Shown here: one piece after another, positions 26,718 to 34,071 of the stretch | How the letters are laid out: each line of letters begins with the position of its first letter | Position numbering within the stretch: the stretch's first letter is position 1 | NCBI RefSeq assembly: GCF_028736215.1 | Contig: NZ_CP117883.1 | Coordinates: 7,068,001 to 7,132,000 of the forward strand | DNA length: 64,000 nt | Direction: 5' to 3' | Source of the DNA: Mucilaginibacter sp. KACC 22773 | Lineage (GTDB): Bacteria; Bacteroidota; Bacteroidia; Sphingobacteriales; Sphingobacteriaceae | Position numbers and translations under genes: made by a program | The notes under the pieces: generated by a model | Databases searched by the model: none | Seen by the model: only the letters and a program-made list of their open reading frames with translations | What the model was told of the DNA's origin: nothing

Positions 26718-26869
26718 TTAGTTCATAGTTTATGGTTCATAGTTCATGGCTGTTTTGTGAATTTAAGTTCATGGCATATGGTTCATAGTTCATGGCTGAT
26801 TTACGACAATCTAACAATGGCCTATGCACGAATAGGCTATGAACAATGAACTATTAACCATGAACCAAA
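26718..26869. repeat. TTCATAGTTCATGG word repeats between serS and rsmI
   Basis: GGTTCATAGTTCATGGCTG occurs twice in direct orientation (near 26733 and 26779), with shorter copies, and inverted words (CTATGAACAATGAAC, ACCATGAACC) follow near 26837-26866. The cluster covers the rsmI start region, so some in-frame ATG codons there are by-products of the repeat. Confidence 0.6.
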
Positions 26870-27588
26870 CAGGCAAATTATATTTAGTTCCTACACCAAT
26901 AGGTAATTTAGAAGACATCACGCTTCGGGCGCTTCGCGTGCTGAAGGAAGTTGACCTGATTTTGGCCGAGGATACACGTACATCGGCACCGCTGTTAAAA
27001 CACTTTGATATTCATCAGAAGGTGTTTGCACACCATCAGCATAATGAGCACCAATCGTCGAACGAGATCATTAAGTTTTTGCTGCAAGGGAAAAACATCG
27101 CGCTGATATCTGATGCCGGTACGCCGGCGATATCCGATCCGGGCTTTTTCCTGGTGCGCGAGGCTTTGAAATTCAATTTGGATGTGGAATGCCTGCCCGG
27201 CGCTACTGCATTTGTGCCGGCGCTGGTAAATTCGGGGTTCCCTACGGATAAGTTTTGTTTTGAGGGTTTTTTGCCGTTGAAAAAAGGACGCCAGACCCGC
27301 TATAAGTTTTTGGCTACAGAAGAGCGTACTATCATACTATATGAGTCGCCGCACCGTTTATTGAAAACGCTGGACGAAATGGCCTTGTATTTTGGTGCCG
27401 ACAGGCTCATTTCGGTATCGCGCGAGCTCACTAAAATGTTCGAAGAAACCGTGCGTGGAACTGTTGCCGAAGTAAAATTATATTTTGAAACACATCCGCT
27501 AAAAGGTGAGTTTGTAATGTGTGTGGCCGGTGCCGAACCGAAGCCGACAAAGAACAAGTACAAAGACGACGATAACGACGACGAATAG
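26860..27588 (+). CDS. rsmI: 16S rRNA (cytidine(1402)-2'-O)-methyltransferase
   Basis: A 242-residue SAM-dependent enzyme that methylates C1402 in the decoding centre. The tetrapyrrole-methylase fold signatures are LYLVPTPIGNLEDITLRALRVL, DLILAEDTRTSAPLL, ISDAGTPAISDPGF and LPGATAFVPALVNSG. The ATG at 26860 gives the usual start MNQTGKLYLVPTPIGN; the ATG at 26839 would add seven residues coded by the upstream word repeats. The C-terminus is a Lys/Asp tail. The next gene follows after 2 bp. Confidence 0.94.
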   Translation: MNQTGKLYLVPTPIGNLEDITLRALRVLKEVDLILAEDTRTSAPLLKHFDIHQKVFAHHQHNEHQSSNEIIKFLLQGKNIALISDAGTPAISDPGFFLVREALKFNLDVECLPGATAFVPALVNSGFPTDKFCFEGFLPLKKGRQTRYKFLATEERTIILYESPHRLLKTLDEMALYFGADRLISVSRELTKMFEETVRGTVAEVKLYFETHPLKGEFVMCVAGAEPKPTKNKYKDDDNDDE

Positions 27589-27590
27589 CC

Positions 27591-28127
27591 ATGGATATTT
27601 ATTTGAAGAGTGCCATTACACAGTTTGCCTATTACAAAAAGTTGGGCGAAAAAACATTTGCCCAATTAAATGATGCCGATTTGTTTTGGCAGTTTAATGC
27701 CGAAAGTAATAGTATTGCCGTTATTATCAAGCACCTATCCGGGAATATGCTGTCGCGATGGACCAATTTTTTGATCGCCGATGGTGAGAAAGAATGGCGA
27801 AACCGTGATACAGAATTTGAAGAAACCATTAATACCCGTGAACAGATCATGGCCGCCTGGGACCAGGGCTGGGATTGTTTGTTTAACGCGTTAAACTCGC
27901 TAACTGCCGAAGATTGGGAAAAAACAGTAAAAATCCGGAACGAGCCACACCGTATTGAAGATGCAATAAACAGGCAACTGGCCCATTACCCCTATCATAT
28001 CGGCCAGATTGTTTTTATAGGCAAAATGATAACAGGATCAAAATGGCAATCGCTATCTATTCCAAAAGGAAAATCCGATAAATATAACGCTGATAAATTT
28101 GCAAACCCCGGCGACACCTTTAAATAG
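27591..28127 (+). CDS. DUF1572/DinB-like four-helix protein
   Basis: A 178-residue DinB-superfamily protein. The helical bundle has the candidate metal-binding histidines in IIKHLSGNM and AHYPYHIGQI, with LFWQFNAESNSIAV near the N-terminus. DinB-like proteins include thiol-dependent transferases, but this group (DUF1572) has no known substrate. It starts 2 bp after rsmI and is followed 20 bp later by lnt, so the three genes probably share one transcript. Confidence 0.82.
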   Translation: MDIYLKSAITQFAYYKKLGEKTFAQLNDADLFWQFNAESNSIAVIIKHLSGNMLSRWTNFLIADGEKEWRNRDTEFEETINTREQIMAAWDQGWDCLFNALNSLTAEDWEKTVKIRNEPHRIEDAINRQLAHYPYHIGQIVFIGKMITGSKWQSLSIPKGKSDKYNADKFANPGDTFK

Positions 28128-28147
28128 ATCCCCTTTTACCCTTATTA

Positions 28148-29773
28148 ATGAAAAAAAATATTCCCTTAGCCATACTTTCCGGTTTATTTTTGTGGATAGC
28201 CTGGCCGCCGACACCTTATACAACTTTCCTGCTTTTTATTGGCTTTGTGCCCATGCTGCTGGCAATGGAGAACATCATCCAATCTACATCTGCAAAAAAA
28301 GGAAAGCAGATTTTTAATACTGCATTCATTGGCTTTTTTGTTTGGAATGTAGGATCTGTTTATTGGGTATACAATGCCTTAAAACAAGTTGGCAACGTGG
28401 CAGCCATCCCGGTTACGCTGATCCCCTATTCATTAGGGCCACTGCTTATGGCTACTGCCTGCTGGCTATATTATCGTTTACGATTATTAACCGGCCGTAG
28501 CTGGGGCTTAGCCGGCCTGGTTTGCCTTTGGATAGGATACGAATACCTGCATCAAAGCTGGGACCTTAATTTCCCGTGGATGACCCTGGGTAATGGATTT
28601 GCCGTTAGTCATCAATGGATTCAATGGTACGAGTACACCGGAGTTTATGGGGGCTCTGTTTGGATTTGGGTGGTAAATATCCTGGCCTTTTTAATTTACG
28701 TTGGCCTGCGCGAAGCACAAACCAAACAGTTAAGGCTAAAGCTTACCAGCGGGTTTGTGCTGGCCATTGTTTTGCCCATGGGTTTTTCGTTATATACTTA
28801 TTATAACTACACAGAGCAAAGCAATCCATCAAATATTGTTGCTGTTCAGCCCAATATCGATCCGTATGAAAAGGAAGGAACTATCCCAACGGCCACCCAG
28901 ATTGACATTATGGTCAACCTTTCGAAGGGCATAGCGCAGCCCAATACCGAATTTATTTTATGGCCCGAAACGGCCATCCCCGATTATATAGATGAAGACC
29001 GGATACAGCAAAATCCTTACTACAGGCAGGCGCATTCCTTTTTGCGCAACTATAAAAACGGCAACCTGGTAACCGGGGCCGAAACGTACAAACTATACAA
29101 CACCCGCAAAACAGCCACCGCAAGCCCAACACAGCAACCCGGCGTTTTTGCAGATAGTTTTAGTACCGCGTTAAATATCGAAAATGGCGACAAAGTTCAA
29201 TTTTACCATAAATCGCGGCTGGTTCCGGGGGCCGAATCATTGCCGTTTGGTAAGGCATTATCGTTTTTAAAGCCTGTTTTTGAACACCTTGGCGGCGCAA
29301 CCGGGGCCTACGGCAGCCAGGCAGATGCCGATGTTTTTTATTCGCAAAGCGGCATAGGTGTCGATCCGGTTATCTGTTATGAATCTATTTTTGGGGGATA
29401 TATTGCACGCTCGGTAAAAAAGGGAGCACAATTTATTGCTATCATTACTAACGATGGCTGGTGGGAAAACACATCAGGCAAAGACCAGCACCTGGACTAT
29501 GCCAAATTGCGCGCCATTGAAACCCGCAGGTGGATAGCCCAGTCGGCAAATACAGGAATCTCGGCTTTTATTAACCAGCGGGGCGATGTGGTGCAGCAAA
29601 CCAAATGGTGGACCAAAACCGCCATAAAACAAGACATTAACCTGAATTCCGACCTTACTTTTTATGTGATGCACGGCGATTACCTACCCATGGCCGGCAG
29701 CGGGATGGCCGTTTTAATCATCCTGTTTATCATCATAAAACCTTGGGTTAAAAAGAAGCCTGTAATAACTTAA
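28148..29773 (+). CDS. lnt: Apolipoprotein N-acyltransferase
   Basis: A 541-residue inner-membrane enzyme that adds the third acyl chain to the N-terminal cysteine of lipoproteins. About six membrane segments precede and one follows a periplasmic nitrilase domain. The catalytic triad is complete: E274 (WPETAIP), K355 (YHKSRLVPGAE) and C410 (VICYES). NDGWWENTSGKDQH and RRWIAQSANTG are also family-typical. The window encodes several lipoproteins, its natural substrates. A strong terminator follows. Confidence 0.95.
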   Translation: MKKNIPLAILSGLFLWIAWPPTPYTTFLLFIGFVPMLLAMENIIQSTSAKKGKQIFNTAFIGFFVWNVGSVYWVYNALKQVGNVAAIPVTLIPYSLGPLLMATACWLYYRLRLLTGRSWGLAGLVCLWIGYEYLHQSWDLNFPWMTLGNGFAVSHQWIQWYEYTGVYGGSVWIWVVNILAFLIYVGLREAQTKQLRLKLTSGFVLAIVLPMGFSLYTYYNYTEQSNPSNIVAVQPNIDPYEKEGTIPTATQIDIMVNLSKGIAQPNTEFILWPETAIPDYIDEDRIQQNPYYRQAHSFLRNYKNGNLVTGAETYKLYNTRKTATASPTQQPGVFADSFSTALNIENGDKVQFYHKSRLVPGAESLPFGKALSFLKPVFEHLGGATGAYGSQADADVFYSQSGIGVDPVICYESIFGGYIARSVKKGAQFIAIITNDGWWENTSGKDQHLDYAKLRAIETRRWIAQSANTGISAFINQRGDVVQQTKWWTKTAIKQDINLNSDLTFYVMHGDYLPMAGSGMAVLIILFIIIKPWVKKKPVIT

Positions 29774-29788
29774 AATATTTATCATTAC

Positions 29789-29826
29789 AAAAAAGGCCTT
29801 CCTGATTAACAGAAAGGCCTTTTTTG
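29789..29826 (+). terminator. Terminator of the rsmI-lnt operon
   Basis: A 12-bp stem (29789-29800 with 29814-29825, AAAAAAGGCCTT against AAGGCCTTTTTT) encloses a 13-base loop and runs into a T-tract; it can also serve the convergent gene. Confidence 0.88.
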
Positions 29827-29846
29827 TTCATTTGACTCAAGTACAA

Positions 29847-30224
29847 TTATTTCTCCGCCCTTGCGTCTTCCTTATCCAACACTTCCTTTTTTTCTATCCG
29901 GTATGACATGAATAAGCCGCCACCGCCAAATATGGCTATCAGTGAAAAGTAAAGAGCAGCTACGTCATCGTCAGATATACTGCGGAACATCGTGTGGTCT
30001 AAAACAAAGGCCAAAAACAATCCTACACCAGCCCCAACAAGCAACAGGCCCCATTTTAAGTTTTGGTAAGGTGCCGATTGCGGTTTGTATGCACGCGGGT
30101 CCATGCCCCGTTCTATCATCGCCATGCGCTCGCGTTTGTGTAAGTAAACTATGGCAAATATCATGGCAAAAAAGCCTGTGGTAATAATAATGCCTGCTAA
30201 TATTCCTAAATTCCCGGTGTCCAT
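29847..30224 (-). CDS. DUF6249-like small membrane protein
   Basis: A 125-residue protein with an N-terminal membrane helix (residues ~8-28), the motif HKRERMAMIERGMDP that is characteristic of this group, and two further hydrophobic segments (~57-75 and ~90-107). It ends in a charged tail. The family is common in Bacteroidota beside sigma factors, but no sigma factor gene is present here. Function unknown. Convergent with the lnt operon. Confidence 0.72.
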   Translation of the reverse strand: MDTGNLGILAGIIITTGFFAMIFAIVYLHKRERMAMIERGMDPRAYKPQSAPYQNLKWGLLLVGAGVGLFLAFVLDHTMFRSISDDDVAALYFSLIAIFGGGGLFMSYRIEKKEVLDKEDARAEK

Positions 30225-30660
30225 TTTATTTATGTTTTAATAAGTTAATAAAGTTCTTTTTTCAATCACCCTAACTGGTGTATTTGTATGCTGTGACAAC
30301 ATGGTTTTGAAGCAGGTTACAGGTACCGCAAAAAATAATTGAAAATAAGTGCCCGCTCTTTTGCAATAGCCAAAAGAGTCCCGCGAGACGGGTGTATTAC
30401 TTGTGAATGAATCATTTAAGCATTGACTATATAAAACGGACAAATCTGGAACAACTCTTCCAAATAATTTTAGTCAGAGGCAGGAATGTGCAGTAATATT
30501 CTGGCTTTATCTGTTGGCACCGCTGGGATTTCCGGTGCCCTTGTTTGTAAGGATAACGCCCTGTTTAAATGATTATTGCGAGAAAAAAAATATAGTCAAA
30601 AAACAGCTTTTTGATAGCTGATCCCTTATATTTTTGGGTGCATATCTCAAAATATACATT
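30225..30660. other. Intergenic region upstream of the rph-like gene
   Basis: 436 bp with no credible gene. GGCACCG (30516-30522) and CGGTGCC (30533-30539) form a 7-bp inverted repeat. TATTTTTG (30629-30636) is a perfect -7 element 24 bp before the ATG at 30661. I looked for the actinobacterial rifampicin-associated element GGGGCTTGCGGCAAGGCCC and did not see it. Confidence 0.5.
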
Positions 30661-33315
30661 ATGCTGATACCAGAAAGCAACATCATTTCAATAAACAAAG
30701 CACCCAAATATGTGCTCAGTTTCCAGGAGATAGACAGATCAATGACCATGGTTGCAGGCGGCAAAGGCGCCAACCTGGGCGAACTATGCCGGATTGAGGG
30801 GATCCGGGTGCCCGGGGGTTTTTGTGTTACCACCGAAGTGTATAAACAAATTACGGAGAATAACCCCGAGCTGAACAGCCTGCTGGATGAATTAGCAGGC
30901 TTTAAGGCAGATGAAAGGGAAAGTATCAGCACCGTCTGCTCGAAGATTCGCGGGGTTATAGAGGGGGTGGCTATTGCAGGGGATATAGCACACGCTATTA
31001 CGGGGCACCTGGCAAAGTTTGATGAACAGGATGCCTTTGCTGTACGATCAAGCGCTACAGCCGAAGACCTGCCCACAGCATCATTTGCAGGCCAGCAGGA
31101 CACCTATTTAAACATTATTGGCAGGGATGCCATCCTGAAACATATCAGCAAATGCTGGGCCTCGCTGTTTACCGATAGGGCAGCAATTTACCGCATCCAA
31201 AACGGATTCAATCATCGTAAAGTGCAGCTGGCGGTTGTTGTTCAGCAAATGGTTTTCCCGCAGGCGGCGGGGATTTTGTTTACTGCCGATCCTGTCACCG
31301 GTAACAGGAAGGTGTTGTCTGTTGATGCCGGCTTCGGGCTTGGCGAGGCCCTGGTATCGGGCCTGGTAAATGCCGATAATTACAAAGTGAGCAATAGCCG
31401 TATCATCGGCAAAAAAATATCTGCCAAAAAGCTGGCCGTTGTCGCCGTAAAAGGAGGCGGCACCCGGGAACAGGAGATTGAGCCGAAAAGTCAGAACAGG
31501 CAGGTGTTAACAGACAGGCAAATTTTACGGCTGGAACGCATCGGCAGAAAGATAGAAGAACATTTTGGCGGCCCGCAGGACATCGAATGGTGTTTAACCA
31601 ACAATACATTTTATATTGTACAAAGCAGGCCAATTACTACCCTGTACCCAATCCCCGAAAACAGTGAACCGGGAAACCGTGTTTATATATCTGTCGGCCA
31701 TCAACAAATGATGACCGATGCGATGAAACCATTGGGATTATCGTTATGGCAGTTAACTGCTTTTAGGCCAATGTTTAAAGCCGGCGGAAGATTGTTTGTT
31801 GATATTACGGACAACCTAAGCACGCCCCTTGGCCGAAAAGCGATAATAGATGCCATGGGCGAACACGATCCGCTCATAAAAGATGCTGTTGTAACCATTG
31901 TAGAACGGGGAGATTTTATAAAACCGGCACAAAACAACAAAGAAAAACAGCCTCGTGTTAAAAGCAGTGCCGGTAAATCGTTCGCAGATATCCAGGCGCA
32001 AATCAAAAACGATCCGGCTATCGTTGTTGATTTAATCAAAAGCAACCAGCTATCGGTAAACGAGTTAAAAGATAACATCCAAACAAAATCGGGGGCCGGC
32101 TTATTTGATTTTATCCTGGAAGATGGTCAGCAATCAAAGAAAAACTTATTCGTACCGCAAAACATGAGCGCAATTATGGCTTCTGTAGATGCATCATCGT
32201 GGATTAATGAAAACATAAAAAAATGGCTGGGCGAAAAAAACGCGGCAGATACGCTTGCTCAGTCTGCTCCCAATAATATTACATCAGAAATGGGCCTGGA
32301 GTTATTGAACGTAGCCGATGTGATAAGGCCTTATCACAAAGTGATTGAATATTTACAACAGGTAAAGGATGATAACTTTTTAGGCGGCCTGGTTGAGGTT
32401 GAGGGCGGAAAAGAAGCCCGGGATGCTATTTATGCTTACCTTAACAAATATGGAATGCGCTGCGCCGGCGAAATAGACATTACCAAAACCCGCTGGAGCG
32501 AAACCCCAGGTATGCTTATCCCCATGATCCTTGGTAACATCAAAAACTTTGGGCCCGGCGCCGGTAAACGTAAGTTTGAGCAGGGGCAGCAAGCGGCTTT
32601 GAAAAAAGAAGAAGAATTATTAAGCAGGCTAAGGCAATTGCCGCATGGCGAACAAAAAGCCGATGAAACAAAACAAATGATCAGCCTGCTCCGCAATTTC
32701 GCCGGTTATCGCGAATATCCAAAATATGGCATAATCAGCCGCTCCTTTGTTTATAAGCAGGCCTTACTGCGGGAAGCCGAAAAACTGGTGGAGGCCGGGG
32801 TTATCAACAACAAAGAAGATATCTACTACCTCAGTTTTCAGGAATTCCACGAAGTGGTACGCAGCGGTAAACTGGATTATGAACTGATTAACCAACGAAA
32901 AGACGAGCACAAACTAAATGAGAAACTAAACCCACCACGGGTTATCACATCCGATGGCGAGATAGGTGCAGGTAAATACAAAAAGGAGCACCTCCCGGCC
33001 GGGGCCATTGCCGGCCTGGCTGTTTCGTCGGGGCTTATAGAAGGCCGGGCACGTGTCATTTTAAAAATGGAAAACGCCAGCCTGGAAGATGGCGATATAT
33101 TAGTCACCACATTTACCGACCCCAGCTGGACACCCTTGTTTGTATCCATCAAAGGCCTGGTAACCGAAGTTGGCGGACTGATGACCCATGGCGCAGTTAT
33201 AGCCCGCGAATACGGCCTGCCGGCAGTTGTCGGGGTAGAACATGCTACCCGGCTGATTAAAGACGGGCAGCGCATCCGGGTGAACGGAACAGACGGATAT
33301 GTAGAAATACTATGA
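30661..33315 (+). CDS. rph: Rifampicin phosphotransferase-like protein (RPH family)
   Basis: An 884-residue protein. Residues ~1-320 are a PPDK/PEP-synthase ATP-grasp domain (GGKGANLGEL, VPGGFCVTTEVYK, FAVRSSATAEDLPTASFAGQ, GILFTADPVTGNR, DIEWCL). Residues ~330-770 form the helical drug-binding region of RPH (SVGHQQMMTDAMKPLGLSLW, YGMRCAGEIDITKTRW). The swivelling phospho-His domain is at the C-terminus (EVGGLMTHGAVIAREYGLPA, His843). That order, with no PEP/pyruvate barrel, is that of rifampicin phosphotransferase and not of PEP synthase. RPH uses ATP to phosphorylate rifamycins and inactivate them. ATG 30661 is preferred because the earlier start lies inside the -7 element. Single gene. Confidence 0.87.
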   Translation: MLIPESNIISINKAPKYVLSFQEIDRSMTMVAGGKGANLGELCRIEGIRVPGGFCVTTEVYKQITENNPELNSLLDELAGFKADERESISTVCSKIRGVIEGVAIAGDIAHAITGHLAKFDEQDAFAVRSSATAEDLPTASFAGQQDTYLNIIGRDAILKHISKCWASLFTDRAAIYRIQNGFNHRKVQLAVVVQQMVFPQAAGILFTADPVTGNRKVLSVDAGFGLGEALVSGLVNADNYKVSNSRIIGKKISAKKLAVVAVKGGGTREQEIEPKSQNRQVLTDRQILRLERIGRKIEEHFGGPQDIEWCLTNNTFYIVQSRPITTLYPIPENSEPGNRVYISVGHQQMMTDAMKPLGLSLWQLTAFRPMFKAGGRLFVDITDNLSTPLGRKAIIDAMGEHDPLIKDAVVTIVERGDFIKPAQNNKEKQPRVKSSAGKSFADIQAQIKNDPAIVVDLIKSNQLSVNELKDNIQTKSGAGLFDFILEDGQQSKKNLFVPQNMSAIMASVDASSWINENIKKWLGEKNAADTLAQSAPNNITSEMGLELLNVADVIRPYHKVIEYLQQVKDDNFLGGLVEVEGGKEARDAIYAYLNKYGMRCAGEIDITKTRWSETPGMLIPMILGNIKNFGPGAGKRKFEQGQQAALKKEEELLSRLRQLPHGEQKADETKQMISLLRNFAGYREYPKYGIISRSFVYKQALLREAEKLVEAGVINNKEDIYYLSFQEFHEVVRSGKLDYELINQRKDEHKLNEKLNPPRVITSDGEIGAGKYKKEHLPAGAIAGLAVSSGLIEGRARVILKMENASLEDGDILVTTFTDPSWTPLFVSIKGLVTEVGGLMTHGAVIAREYGLPAVVGVEHATRLIKDGQRIRVNGTDGYVEIL

Positions 33316-33413
33316 ATTATGGCGTACCCCTCCTTTGGTCGGGTCGGGCTATACACTTATACGCCCGCAGGCATTAAGCGCGGGGCCGGTATTCGTTGCT
33401 ATCCCTTACGCGG
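33315..33413. repeat. Intergenic repeat, copy A
   Basis: Two conserved blocks (33315-33351, containing TCCTTTGGTCGGGTCGGGCT, and 33378-33413, containing GGGGCCGGTATTCGTTGCTA) separated by 26 bp. Both blocks recur at 42563-42784 with almost no changes. It begins at the rph stop codon. Confidence 0.85.
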
Positions 33414-33530
33414 AAAAAGGAAAGGGAAGGCTTAGTGCTTTACAAAGCTGTTGTTGGGTTGTCTACGTAGGTATTGGGGTGTTTTTTCAACTCCCTTAGT
33501 TTGGACTACTGTGTATACTTGTCTTTTAGG

Positions 33531-33730
33531 AAAAACCCCTCCGGGGTTGAATGTCGGTAGAAATGGATCAAAAATAGATTTACGTGCCGTAGGTACGTCC
33601 CCATTGAACATTTCATATCAAATGAGGATTGATAAATTGGCCAATTTTGGTGGCCAGTTGCGTACCTACGGCACGAAAAAGGAAGGGCGCTTAATTATTC
33701 TATCGACATTTTACTCCTAACGGAGTGGCT
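33531..33730. repeat. 200-bp palindromic intergenic repeat
   Basis: Inner arms are perfect over 15 bp: CGTGCCGTAGGTACG (33583-33597) and CGTACCTACGGCACG (33661-33675). Outer arms are imperfect: ATGTCGGTAGAA (33551-33562) against TTCTATCGACAT (33698-33709), with CCCCTCCGGGG (33537-33545 region) and ACTCCTAACGGAGT (33713-33726) at the ends. The open frame across it (33451-33720) follows the repeat and is not credited as a gene. Confidence 0.8.
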
Positions 33731-34071
33731 CACCGGCTCGGTTTTCTGTGACACCATAACGGGTAACGAATTTTTTGCAGACAACTCCAACAAAGCGAGG
33801 AAAGGATGAGAAACACCAACAAGGGCAGAGCCAACTTCCGTTAGGTATTGCGGTAACCTATTGACCCCAACTTTATGGTCATTTTGGATAACGAAGCTTC
33901 AGAGACAATCATCAAGGTCAGTTCCCCGTACTTCCGAAAAACCGGCTTTACGTCAATTTTGATCCCTTTGTAGAAGAATAATTAAGTAAGAAATTTTTAT
34001 TATAAATTCCACAGAAATTGCCAACCATCGTGCTTTCTTTCAAACATGAGCATTTTGGGCAAACTTTAGCT
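33731..34071. other. Leader region before the SIR2 gene, possible gene remnant
   Basis: About 340 bp without a supported gene. A 32-codon open frame at 33875-33973 (starting MVILDNEASETIIKV) reads like protein sequence but is too short to identify. It may be a leftover of a degraded gene. No perfect -7 element stands out before 34072. Confidence 0.3.

Noticed and set aside
30237..30443. 68-codon open frame upstream of the rph-like gene
   Set aside because: No homology-like motif, low-quality composition, and no start context; treated as noise in intergenic DNA.
30516..30539. Rifampicin-associated element upstream of rph
   Set aside because: The 7-bp inverted repeat here does not match the actinobacterial RAE sequence.
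30661..33315. Annotation as PEP synthase (ppsA)
   Set aside because: The phospho-His domain is at the C-terminus and there is no PEP/pyruvate-binding barrel after it, so the RPH architecture fits better.
33451..33720. Open frame of 89 codons
   Set aside because: It runs across the palindromic repeat; the reading is explained by the repeat itself and shows no protein motif.
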